Shown: positions 29,447-38,674 of the stretch, one piece after another
Position numbering within the stretch: position 1 is the stretch's first letter
How the letters are laid out: each line of letters begins with the position of its first letter
NCBI GenBank assembly: GCA_026260175.1
Contig: JAKCWW010003244.1
Coordinates: 6,299 to 44,972, forward strand
DNA: 38,674 bases
Reading direction: 5' to 3'
From: Reticulitermes lucifugus
Taxonomy: Eukaryota > Arthropoda > Insecta > Blattodea > Rhinotermitidae
Made by a program: the position numbers and the translations under genes
Notes under the pieces: generated by a model
Database searches by the model: none
What the model was told of the DNA's origin: nothing
The model's input: only the letters and a program-made list of their open reading frames with translations

Positions 29447-30009
29447 GTAAAATGCTAAATATTTCATCGCACATGTCGAAAGAATTAATCAAGGATTTTA
29501 ACTCGTCAAGAACAATGGTAACCATATATACCACCGGCTTTAATATTATTAAACTATGCATTTTCCACACAATATGCGTGTATGTTGTAAGCCTAAAGAT
29601 TTGCGACAACGGTACCTTAGTGACGTGACATACAATTTTACTTTCTGCATCCTACCGAATTTGATTAGAGTTTACTAAATTTCGAAAGCTGACTTTGTTT
29701 CCTTTATCAAGATAAAATACCCGTACAAGAATTGTGAAACATACTTTACTGGACACACTGACTCGAACGCCCGGCAGTGGATATTAGCTCCACCCAGCGG
29801 GCCCGACAGATGGGTATCGCAATTTCTGTATTTCCTCTCATCCCGGAAGCAACGTACCTCTTGAAACATTTGATGCTTTCAGTGAAAAGAGATCATGGAG
29901 TTGGACAAACATGTCACCTTAGCATGTGATTGTCACAATAAACGGCAATTATTTCCTTAACCAGAATTAACGGGTTGGTCTATGTATTAGAGTTGCAGTG
30001 TATTTACTA
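29447..30009. other. Calpain intron, nothing recognised
   Basis: Presumably intronic. No further calpain exon detected on the plus strand. Confidence 0.4.
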
Positions 30010-30200
30010 AAAGACTGGAACTGATTGTTATCGTCCTAGGTCTTCAATGTGAAGGGCGAAGATGCACATGAAGAGATGGGAACGACATATAGACGGAATG
30101 GGTTAAGACAGATAGCTAAAGACAATATCGTGGAAATATAAATCTACAAGACCGGAGAAAGTAGAAGCACAAGGAGATTTTGGGAAGAGGCTTTCGGGGC
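30010..30200 (+). mobile_element. Probable LINE ORF2 C-terminus fragment
   Basis: In the AGATGGGAACGACATATAGA region the translation reads RWERHIDGMG, then DR, followed (shifted) by IAKDNIVEIYKSTRPEK. This has the basic, Trp-containing composition of non-LTR ORF2 ends, with stops. Identification is by resemblance only. Confidence 0.4.
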
Positions 30201-30218
30201 CGGTACAAGCAAATGTTT

Positions 30219-30492
30219 GCTCCCGGGATAGCATAGTCAGTATAGTGACTCGCTACGGGCTGGACGGTCTGGGGTTCGAAATCCGGTGGGGGCGAGACTT
30301 TCCGTACCCATCCAGATCGGCCCAGAAGCCCACCCAGCTTCTGTAAAATGGCAACCGGGTCTCTTTCCCTGGGTAAAGCGGCCGGGGCCTGGCGTTGACC
30401 ACCCAATCTCTTCTAGCGCCAGGTTGTGTACGTATGTATAGAGCTACAGCTGTACCTCCCCTCGGTGCCATCGTGGCATGTTACGTGGTTAA
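30219..30492 (+). mobile_element. SINE B, complete copy
   Basis: The best-preserved copy: head GGGATAGCATAGTCAGTATA, then GTGACTCGCTACGGGCTGG; B-box GGGGTTCGAAATCC; body CCCATCCAGATCGGCCCAG, CAACCGGGTCTCTTTCCC, AAAGCGGCCGGGGCCTGG, CGTTGACCACCC and ATAGAGCTACAGCTGTACC; end TCGTGGCATGTTACG. Not a functional tRNA gene: no cloverleaf closes over the head. Confidence 0.85.
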
Positions 30493-31300
30493 CTTTAAAT
30501 TTACATGCACATATTAACTAATCTATGACTGATATAAAAAGAAAAGGAATATTGCTTGTTGTGGTACCTCGTTGTGTAACATATTTTAATTCTGAATGAA
30601 AATGAAATTCTGCTTGCATCCTGGGTTCGTGGACGATTGTGTGAGAACGTCCGTCCACAGTCGTGATAGTAGATGCTTCTCTTGAGAACAGTCTTACCAA
30701 ACACAGGACGTTATCTTGGGCCTGAGGTTTGGTATGTCAGGGGTCGGGAAAGAGATGTGCGTGGGTCGATACTCAAGTGTTATTGCAGCATCCGCCCCGG
30801 TTGCATGAGTTTGCGTGCAGGAAGGGCATACGTGGCATCTTTTCAGTCCGTCTTCTAATTTCATATTTGGGAATTATTATTAAAATCGATATTTATTATA
30901 TACTTTTAAAAAATCGGTATTGGATTGTACTGGCTCAAGAACACAATGCTGACACATTTGGGCTGTTAACTGACGTATGTTCCCAAACCTGTAGTTGAAT
31001 CAAATCTAAGTTACAAATAACAGAAAAGTAAACTGTTATAAGTGTATAACTCTGTGGAGAGTCGAAAAACAAAACTAACATAAGTAAACCGATCTATCAT
31101 AAAAATTGTCAGTACCAGGAAGATGCCCAAAACCTTGAAGCCTTAAGACGCCGAACATTATGAAGGTGAACAGGAAGAAGGTTATGATAATAGGAATGGG
31201 ATTATTGTCATGAATATAATTATTATGCAGATTGAGATAAGTAAGCTGATTATTGTAAGAAAGGAGGCGGGTGTTTGTTACGTTTAGCATCGCTGTCAGT
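30493..31300. other. non-coding stretch, nothing recognised
   Basis: No repeat or gene identified. Overlapping short frames at 30673-30998 have no family resemblance. Confidence 0.4.
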
Positions 31301-31306
31301 TACTGA

Positions 31307-31543
31307 GCCGATCCCAGTGGCCGCTCACTTGCTGGGATTGCGGGTTCGAATCGCGCCGGGGTCATGGATGTCTGTCTCTTTTGAGTGTTGTTTATTATCA
31401 TGTAGAGGTCTCTGCGTCTTGCTGATCACTTGTCCAGAGGAGTCCTACCGAGTGTGGCGGTGTCTAACTGAGTGTGATCCTGAAGCCTCGATAATGAGGA
31501 GGCCCTGGCACAATAGGGGCTGTTGCGTCTTGGGGGGGGGCGG
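31307..31543 (+). mobile_element. SINE A, copy with a deleted A-box
   Basis: GCCGATCCCAGTGGCCG jumps directly to CTCACTTGCTGGGATTG. About 30 bp including most of the A-box (GTGCGGTCTAAGGCGTGGG in copy 1) are missing. The B-box GCGGGTTCGAATCGC and the body (CAGAGGAGTCCTACCGAGTG, GAAGCCTCGATAATGAGGAG, AGGGGCTGTTGCG) follow normally, ending in a G-run instead of an A-tail. Confidence 0.85.
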
Positions 31544-31549
31544 TCAGTT

Positions 31550-31985
31550 GCTGAGATTATGTAACGTAGATGATAGATTAATGAATGAAGGAGCATGGAA
31601 TACTGATGGTAGGATCCTGGTTGGATAACCTGAAGTTTGTCTCAGTGTCACTTTGTCCAACACGAATGCTGGGACGGAACTGTGGCTTCCACTTTGAGGG
31701 GCCGCCAACTAATTGCTTGGGCCACAAGGACAAGGAACGAGGCGATGGCGATCACGATTGTGGTGATAGATTGTAGCTAATTGTTCTTAAAGTTATAACT
31801 GTGAACATCATAAACACCATGCAGTATATTTGTTACAGATATACAGACAAATAGCTGCACAATTGTTTCTTTTACTTTTAGTAAGACAGCTATCAGAATA
31901 GCTTTAATCAGAGAAAATGTAACTGAAAATAACGCTCCATTCATAACGCATTTGAAAATATGTGCCCTCTGAAATATCAGTTCAC
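31550..31985. other. non-coding stretch, nothing recognised
   Basis: 31665-31765 is GC-richer, but no gene is recognised. Confidence 0.4.
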
Positions 31986-31989
31986 ATAC

Positions 31990-32538
31990 GTATTTTTAGG
32001 CGCTTTCGCAAAACTACGAAAAGCGACTATTAACGTCATGTGTGTCTGTCTGTCTGTATGTCCGTCCGTCCGTCCGCATGGAACAACTCGGCTCTCACTG
32101 GACGGATTTTCATGAAACTTGATATTTGAGTATCTTTCGAAAATCTGTCGACAAAATGAAAGTTTCATTAAAATCTGACAATAATAAGGGGTACGATACA
32201 TGAAGACCTACGTACATTTATGATAATATGTCGCTTAAGTATTCTTCGAATGAGAAATATTTCAGATTAAATCTGTACAGAAAATCAAAACACGCATTTT
32301 ATATTTGGTATTTTTTTTTTCGAAAAATCATGCCATTTATGAGATAATGTGGATAAATATGGTAGAACCAGGCAGGCTACAGATGACAATATAATACGGC
32401 GCATGCGCTTTGCATTCCGGATAACTAAAACAAGAATACAGACACACAATCGTAATATTTATACTTATTGCCTTCGCACAGTACCAGTGGTTACGCGCCT
32501 CACGTTACCTTACGTTACACGTACATTGCCTGTCTTGG
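31990..32538 (+). repeat. Dispersed repeat D, copy 2
   Basis: Partner of 13531-14054, with a longer TGTCTGTC/CCGTCCGT run near 32041-32075. It ends GTACATTGCCTGTCTTGG without the foldback found in copy 1, and so serves as the empty-site reference. The minus-strand frame 32201-31977 is a translation of this repeat and is not a gene. Confidence 0.85.
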
Positions 32539-32569
32539 TCACCGCTGTACCCTGCCTGTAGAAGAGAAG

Positions 32570-34310
32570 ACCCCAATGTCACCCTCACAACTCAAACAGC
32601 ACATGAGCTGTAGTGTACGAAGTTTCGATTGGAATGATTAATTTTATTACAGTAGAGAATGTTGTTCCGTGTCTTCCACAACGTTATGCAAAGCGATACA
32701 GTCCCTGCCGCAAAGAAAAACCGTGAGACTGGAGGTTATCGAGATCACGAAGACGAAGTGAATCTTTCACAAGAAGGAGACATTAATTGTTTTTTCACTA
32801 AGGTCCGAAACGTGTAGGAGCTAGTGTTTTTAAAAATATTGTTGTGACTGTATGACAATTGTGTGCATTTGCTGGTTAATATTACAGAAAGTGAACTATA
32901 ATGCGCGGAATGGAAAATATAAAAATATTATCACTGTCCTCCATTTACCCATCCGCTGTCAGGCTACAGTGCTGAATTAAGCACTAGGACAGTTTTATCT
33001 TCTGCTTCGTTGTCGTTATATCTGTATTGCCTATTTAACGACACCTCAAATATTCCAGCCTACATTTTACAGATCACGAAATGATTTCCGTGAGGTGGAT
33101 GGGGGTGAGGGCATGTCTGGCGCTGTGCAGGGCACTTCTGGCTATAGGAGGGTCTACTGTACTGCTATTGGTAGGAACGACAGACTTCTACTACTGCACA
33201 CACACGGAAAACATCGAGCATTTCCAGTACCGTGTACTGAATGTACTGTGCGAATGTACTCAGGATGGACAGTAGCAACCTGCCATTCGCCAGAAAGTCT
33301 TGTGCATGGGCATCTATCGAATTCCTGGCAGGGATCGTCTCCTAGCCTGTGAACAGCAGGCCTACATAAGCATTGCAATCGACTGATAGGTTCGTTAGTG
33401 AAAAAGAAAGGACTTGGAAAGAAGCGGCCATGTTTAATTTATGGTATTGCTCCTGTGTTTGCTAGAAGGGAGGCAGAATAGCAGGTATTCGTCCAAGAAT
33501 GACACCGAAACCTCCCGAAGGCAAAGCAGGAGGGCCAACTACTCGAAAGTGACGTTTAGTACAGGTCTGATTAATGGTGGCATTTTTATTGATGTTTCTC
33601 CCTTTCTTTATCATGTCTCAAGTCTCTCCTCTGATCTCAACGTTTCACTACACAGTTCCTTGCAGTGTGTTTATTTGTTGTTTAGACTGTCACGGACAAT
33701 TTTGTAAAAGCGATATCAAAGTCGCTGCAAAAATCAATTGAAGGTACAGAATGAATTAAAGAAACTCTTACTACCATCAAATTCATAATTTCTCTCTAAA
33801 ATACACCATACACTACTACAAGATTGTCAAAGTCAGCATGTTTCAGACAATAGTGTATCACAATCATCATGACTACAATTTTGGACAGTATTCATCCTCT
33901 TGATGAAACTGTTTCTCTCTTCAGGCACCCACTCATTTGGGACCGTTAGAAACAGCGTCTAATTCAGTGGGCCCAGTTTAATCTTTCTTCTCGTATACCT
34001 CATGATGCAAACAAATTGGGTTTCCTTAAAGTAACGTTTGAAGACGCGAAGACGATGTACTGTGCCCAGAATAGTATTCGTGTGTATAATATTACTATCT
34101 GGCCTCTCGCTTCGACGGAACAGCATGCAAGGGAGTTACAAGAAAAAGAGGTAACAGCAGGGCTTTAACGTGAAACAGCATTATCTGACAGTGTATTTCA
34201 CAACGTAACAGGCACGTGTAGATGGTTTTTGTCGTCATACAGCCATGAGAGGTCTTCATAAGCTTATCGTCTCTCTGTAAAATCAGCTTAAAAATGGCAC
34301 GTCTACGACA
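32570..34310. other. Non-coding stretch with a box-2 hammerhead remnant
   Basis: 32795-32840 reads CACTAAGGTCCGAAACGTG, then TAGGAGCTAGTG: a box 2 and a stem-I-like complement but no box 1. Overlapping frames at 33081-33378 match nothing known. Nothing else recognised. Confidence 0.35.
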
Positions 34311-34316
34311 GACATG

Positions 34317-35550
34317 GCCACATATCGAAGTATGCGGGATGTTTTCATTTTTGCATTGAAGAGTGCCACACCAGTGGAAATTCATCGCGAGTTGGTGGAC
34401 GTATAAGGAACACGTAAAATGTCACGGAAACAGGTGTTGGTATTTATTGTGCGGTTTTCCATTACGGCACGACAGATGTTGACGTCACGCTACGAACTGG
34501 ACACCAAAGCACGTCCCCCGACCGATGATAATGCGTCATTCAGATGTCCTTATCAGAGAGGACAGATTCATTAACTGAGTGGCATCGATCTGGTGCTGGA
34601 CATCTCGTTGGGTAATGCACACAGCATTGTCCGTGACCATCTAGGTTACAGAAAACTGTTTCCATCCTGGGTAGGCGCGCATCCAAATGGGGGGACTGCT
34701 GGGCTGCAACCCCCCAAATCGAAATTTAAGAAATATATATATTTTGTAGACACAATGATGTCAAACATTTTATGTGATTTTTTCTCCATCCGAAATCATC
34801 TACTGAAATCGGCGAATAACTAGCACACTGGAATTTTGAAAAATAAAATAAAAAACTTAGATGAACTTAAAAAACCAAGAAGATTAGATATTGTGATTTA
34901 AATTAGATGAGTCATTAAACACCTAGTTATATTTACATGTTTACAAATGCAGTTGAAAACAATGTTATGGCACACATATATTTATGGCATGGCATATTTT
35001 TTAAAATCAAACTTAAATTATATATAGGCTCACGGTCACCCCACCTCCAATAAGAAACTATGGGTACCCACCTGATGCTGGGTGCCGAAGAACTGCACAG
35101 GTCACAAAACGCGTCGTGTGGTCCTCGTACCTTTTACACATGGGTTAATCACACGATACCCGAAAGTACGAGTATATAACCATGCATGGCATGGAAATAC
35201 CCATTCTTCCCTAACGCCCTTATTACTGAAATTCAAAGCAATGCCGTTATTAAGGAAGGTTATTGCAACTGTCCTCTGGAACCATAAGTTTGTGCTTCTT
35301 AGGATTTGCTTGACTGTGGTGACACTGTAATTGTTGAGCGTTATTGTGATGCACATGAGAGGCCAAAATGTCATTTTGCACAATAATGACAGGCACCGTA
35401 CTGCCAACGGGCGATATTGCTGGGAGTTTATGGACTACCATTCCTAGAGTCTCGGTGATTTCCATCTTTGGATCCCTTAAGAAACACCTGGTAGGCAAGC
35501 TATTTCCAACAGATGCCGAAGTGAGGCAAGCCGTCATCTCCTAAGTGCCA
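34317..35550 (+). pseudogene. mariner-family transposase remnant, split by 387 bp of unrelated DNA
   Basis: 34317-34673 reads, with shifts, MATYRSMRD, TPVEIHRELVDV, GTRKMSRKQV, DVLIREDRFIN and ISLGNAHSIVRDHLGYRKLF: the N-terminal helix-turn-helix region of a mariner transposase. From 35061 it resumes with WVP, MLGAEELHRSQN, KAMPLLRKVIATVLWNHK, VILHNNDRHRTAN, GDFHLW and GKLFPTDAEVRQAVIS, the catalytic half. The second catalytic motif reads HNN instead of HDN, and frameshifts and stops are frequent, so it is dead. It is a different mariner subfamily from the remnant at 1975-2510. Terminal repeats were not identified. Confidence 0.85.
34674..35060. mobile_element. Unknown 387-bp insertion inside the mariner
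   Basis: AT-rich DNA separating the two transposase halves. TGGGTA occurs at 34668-34673 and 35061-35066, exactly at the expected WV codons, consistent with a 6-bp target duplication. The insert starts GGCGCGCATCCAAATGGGGG and ends CCTCCAATAAGAAACTA. No terminal inverted repeats or coding content. Confidence 0.5.
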
Positions 35551-35559
35551 ACAATTGAC

Positions 35560-35733
35560 ACCGATTCCGTCTACTCCATGAAAAAAAAAAGTCTTGGTAC
35601 TACAGTGGGAAAAATGCTTAATATCGTTTGTGACTAAGTGGAGGTCTGGTGTGTATCATCTGCTACAAATATACCACGTAGCTTTACATCTATTTCAGAA
35701 TAAAGTTTACAAATTAAGGAGAGTATCATCAAT
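35560..35733. other. non-coding spacer
   Basis: Nothing recognised between the mariner remnant and the next foldback. Confidence 0.4.
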
Positions 35734-36408
35734 TATAACAATCTTCGTCTGTTAGTTAAGTTGAAAATTATTAAGCTACATGTTTCGGCTCATCTACAAA
35801 ACAGCCTTCATCAGGCTGTAAGATACAAAGGGAAAATTATGCATGTGTTACACCTTATGTAGTTTTTGTATTTTGCTTTGAGATCTGAACTTATATATCA
35901 TAAAATATGTATATGATATATGATGAGCCGAAAATTATTGGACACAAGATAAATGTATACACTAGCAATCAATTAATAATCAATTACAAATTAATAAAAT
36001 TGTTAGAATTATTAAAATTGGTGCTTCCCAGTGGAATTGTAGAACTGAATCAGTGATGGTGGCCAAGGGGATGTCTTTTCATCTCTGTATATATAATTTT
36101 GAAAAATATGTGTTTTTGTCGTACATATATATTTTATTTATTTTCTTTTTTTGTCGTTCTTCGTAGCGATCTTCTGCGTCCCCTGTTGCTATACTGGCCT
36201 CTGTTCTCTGTCAGTGTTTAGGAAGCACTCATATATATAATGATATATAAGTTGAGATCTTAACTCAAATAAAACAAAAACTACGTAAGATATAACACAT
36301 GTATAATTTTACCTTTGTATCTTACCGCCTGATGATAGGTCTTTTGCAGATGAGCTGAAACATGTAGCTTAATATATTTCAACGTAATTACTATGCGAAG
36401 ACTGTTGT
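35734..36408 (+). mobile_element. Large foldback element (about 675 bp) with divergent hammerhead-like cores
   Basis: The outer arms ATAACAATCTTCGTCTG .. AAGTTGAAAATTATTAAGC, then TACATGTTTCGGCTCATC (35734-35793), pair with GATGAGCTGAAACATGTAGC, TTAATATATTTCAACG .. TGCGAAGACTGTTGT (36350-36405). Pairing continues through TAAGATACAAAGG / CCTTTGTATCTTA, ACTACGTA-like words and GAGATCT. The central part (about 35905-36220) is unpaired, non-coding and different in character, possibly a later insertion. Cores are at 35770-35820 (minus) and 36321-36375 (plus). Confidence 0.75.
35770..35820 (-). ncRNA. Hammerhead-ribozyme-like motif in left arm of foldback
   Basis: On the minus strand: box 1 CUGAUGA (complement of 35808-35814), extra A, stem II GGCU/AGCC with a 13-base loop, box 2 GAAA (complement of 35783-35786), then CAUGUA giving self-complementary ACAUGU, then GCUUAAU. 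Stem I starts with AGC/GCU, three pairs. The right-arm copy keeps CTGATGA and GAAACATGTAGC but its stem II has a mismatch. Confidence 0.55.
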
Positions 36409-36869
36409 GACTGAAGGCACTCTGCTCACCTTTGTATCTTTATATCACAACGGGTTGTCACGCTTAAAATAATAAAGTTTTCTGCACCAGAGTGTTTGCT
36501 AGCTTATTTTATGTATCTCACTCTTTGGACTGAGGCTGTTTGAGACAATGATGTTGCAAGACTACACTTGGAAATGCGAACTATAATATAAACGATCGAA
36601 TGAAGAAAGTTATATTAAAAGGCTTTATAATACGAGCATAGAGTTTTTTTTTTGTTTATAATATTATGGTGATAAACGTATGCAACTGATGTTAGTGGGA
36701 AAAGTAGCACACGTATAGTCCTATGTATAATGAGTGCTTGTAATATAGGAGTTATGAAACTTCTAGTAACATATTCACCTTCACGGCATTGCACATTAAA
36801 GGAGGAAGACCTTTGCCTCTTTAACCTTTCACACAAGAACAGACAAAAATTCACCCCTCCAACAATCTG
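36409..36869. other. non-coding stretch, nothing recognised
   Basis: Contains CAACGGGTTGTCACGCTT and a poly(T) run. No gene recognised. Confidence 0.4.
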
Positions 36870-37080
36870 TCCTAATGCAAAAATTCTAGAATTCATGGAC
36901 GAATTTTTATGAAATTTTGTACTGGAAAATGTCACTAAAATTGTTGACACACTTCGGTTTTATTTAAAATCGGATAATAGTAACTGATATTACATGAAGA
37001 TCTGCATGCGTTCCTTTGCGCGTTTGTAGCTTTACTTACTACTAAATAATTATCGGAGCCAAAAACATTTGAAATAAAAT
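36870..37080 (+). repeat. Dispersed repeat D, third, decayed partial copy
   Basis: ATGGACGAATTTTTATGAAA, TTTTGTACTGGAAAATGTCA, GTTGACACACTTCGGTTTTA, AAAATCGGATAATAGTAACT and TACATGAAGATCTGCATG follow the order of copies 1 and 2 at lower identity. Confidence 0.6.
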
Positions 37081-38057
37081 TGTAGATAAGTATTAAACAC
37101 GTATTGTGTGTCTAGACTTTTTCACCACAAGTCTTACAAGTTTAAAGATAATTAAACTAATATCTATGTGGTTTTGTCTCATTGCTCAAGAAAAACGTGG
37201 CAATTACACAAGGATTCTTAAGCAGTGTTTTAATTTCCGACCTGGTTACTTGCAGCTACAGAATACAACGTGTCATCTACAAACTTGACATGAACACTAT
37301 AAATAATACATATTTGCATGCAATAGGCATGTTAAAATTCATTAAAATAAATTTATTTCCAGGCAGTATTTCTTTCTTGTGCAGCGAGATTTGGACAGAG
37401 ATGGATGACGGTTGTGGTGGCTGACCTTGCACAATTTATGTTGCTGTTTCGAAGGATTCAAAGCGCGCTTTAAAAGTAACGATGATGAATGGGCTGTTCG
37501 TGAAGACAGATTTACAATAGGCGTGGCTGTGCCCTGTTAAAACTCAAAATTTTCTGCTTCAGATATGGATAATCGATGTACTTATTACAAAACTGACTTA
37601 ATTTATATATTTGCTTCTGATGGTGTTTTTTTTGTGGTAATGGAAAGTAAGAAAGACAGAAAGAAGAAGAAAAAAGAGGAAACAACGAAATCTTATCCCA
37701 CCAACAGCAGGACCGAAAATTACTGTCGACTGGGTAACAGTCCTGCTTCTTATTCCGGAGATCCTGGGTTATATATCGTTCCGGAGCCTGTGTGTGGCTA
37801 TTAAATTCCGTGACCTTCATCAGTACCTCCAGGCATATGCCGGGGTATTACCTCAAATTTTGCCTCGAACTCTTCCTCCTACATTCCTAACAATTCTTTA
37901 TTCACTGTCCTACCAATTGACAATATATAATGAGAGATACTGGGAGCGTCGTTAAATAAACCGCAATTAAGTAAGATCTTCAGTTTACTGCCAAGAATCG
38001 GTGTTTTGTAAAGCTTTAATTTTGTGAACAATAAAATGATAAAGTGATACCAATTTT
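37081..38057. other. Non-coding stretch with a strong acceptor-like site
   Basis: TTTCTTTCTTGTGCAG ends at 37384 and is followed by short frames on all three readings. One frame (GFKARFKSNDDEWAVREDRF, about 37454-37513) has protein-like composition but no recognised family. No gene assigned. Confidence 0.3.
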
Positions 38058-38274
38058 AGATCTTCGCTCTTCTGTAATGTTACCCATCGTTGATTAGTAG
38101 TTATTTACTGGCGTTTCGGGACAACTTATTGGTCCCACCTTCAATGGTCAATGACCCTTGAAAAGGGACCTATAGGTTGTCCCGAAACTTCGGTAACTAA
38201 TTACTAATCGACGCTGGGTAACATTACAGAAGAGCGAAGATCTCATTTACACCGCAGCGGACGTTTTAAATCAC
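38058..38274 (+). mobile_element. Foldback element H1, copy 3
   Basis: The left arm AGATCTTCGCTCTTCTGTAA, TGTTACCCATCG .. GGCGTTTCGGGACAAC pairs with GTTGTCCCGAAACTTCGG .. CGACGCTGGGTAACATTACA, GAAGAGCGAAGATCT. The tail CTCATTTACACCGCAGCGGA, CGTTTTAAATCA is homologous to the tails of copies 1 and 2. A clear target duplication is not visible (at best 9 of 14 positions). The hammerhead-like cores keep GAAAC but have decayed box 1. Confidence 0.75.
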
Positions 38275-38464
38275 GCATGATGCAAACTTATTAGGTTTTT
38301 TCCTGTTTCCTTTGCATGAAAATAAAATATAATGTAGAAGGACATAGTAGCATGTAGCAACCCATGAGCTGCTTAAAGCAAAACAATGAAATTTAGAATT
38401 TGTTTGGGATGTCAATGCTAACTTTTATCAAGCAGATTTTCTTTTGCGTCGCTACTGATGAATA

Positions 38465-38674
38465 AAATTTGGTACGTGACGTGAAATGCAGGTCTTATTT
38501 AGAACTGCTACGTTTTGTCAAATTTGGTACGTGACGTGAAATGCAGGTCTTATTTAGAACTACTTCGTATGTTCAAATTTGGTACGTGACGTGAAATGCA
38601 GGTCTTATTTAGAACTACTTCGTATGTTCAAATTTGGTACGTGACGTGAAATGCAGGTCTTATTTAGAACTACT
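38465..38674 (+). repeat. 55-bp satellite array, truncated by window end
   Basis: AAATTTGGTACGTGACGTGA recurs at 38465, 38520, 38575 and 38630, exactly 55 bp apart. Units 2-4 are identical as far as visible; unit 1 differs near its end (GCTACGTTTTGTC in place of ACTTCGTATGTTC). The array runs off the window, so its length is unknown. Each unit holds the near-palindromic TACGTGACGTGA. Confidence 0.95.

Noticed and set aside
30219..30300. A-box and B-box suggesting a tRNA gene.
   Set aside because: No acceptor stem or anticodon arm can be folded, and the sequence continues into a repeated SINE body found nine times.
31977..32201. Minus-strand 74-codon frame with a GRTDGHTDRQTH motif.
   Set aside because: It is the translation of the TGTCTGTC run of repeat D; the other copy has no equivalent frame.
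37385..37470. Possible third calpain exon after the strong acceptor-like TTTCTTTCTTGTGCAG, reading FGQRWMTVVVADL, similar to the calpain stretch with W-x-x-VVV-D-D.
   Set aside because: Using the strong acceptor in the required phase gives a stop after 14 codons. The matching frame needs a weaker AG four bases further on, a donor is not visible, and similarity ends quickly. Resemblance may be chance.

Overview
This 38.7 kb window is animal nuclear DNA, most likely from an insect with a large, repeat-rich genome. Polyneoptera (cockroach, termite, stick insect or cricket type) is my guess, but the window cannot settle the species. The evidence is AT-rich non-coding sequence, dead mariner transposases, tRNA-derived SINEs, fragments of non-LTR retrotransposons, and one spliced gene whose exons match the calpain family. 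There is no bacterial-style gene organisation, and most short open frames are chance or transposon debris.

Host gene: two plus-strand exons (28297-28468 and 29235-29446) encode the start of a calpain protease core. They join in phase with canonical splice sites. The catalytic cysteine of the GDCWLLAA motif is proline here, so the product looks like a non-proteolytic, Calpain-C-like protein. No other exon is confidently visible; the rest of the gene probably lies outside the window.

Repeats: 1-5300 holds microsatellites, a family-C repeat, a dead mariner and a tandem array of about 139 bp. 5300-13050 holds SINE B copies, an apparently internally deleted LINE, a LINE 3' end, an 87-bp polypurine duplication and a second family-C repeat. 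13500-24640 holds repeat D, several large inverted-repeat elements inserted into other repeats, more SINEs and a 50-N gap. 25000-29200 holds a 36-bp minisatellite split by a foldback, an array of about 80-bp units, and the calpain exons with a 35-bp minisatellite between them. 29450-38674 holds more SINE and LINE pieces, repeat D, a second mariner split by unknown DNA, a 675-bp foldback and the start of a 55-bp satellite that runs off the end.

Main discovery candidate: many of the inverted-repeat and dispersed elements carry the two boxes of a hammerhead ribozyme core, CUGANGA and GAAA, around a short stem II, with flanks that can pair as stem I. In place of stem III they have a self-complementary ACGU or ACAUGU. 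That is the design reported for small hammerhead variants of Penelope-like retroelements that cleave as dimers. At least three element families here carry it, usually as divergent pairs inside a palindrome. Three copies show 11-16 bp target duplications, and one copy is 5'-truncated with its 3' tail intact, which points to retrotransposition. All members have one extra nucleotide between box 1 and stem II.
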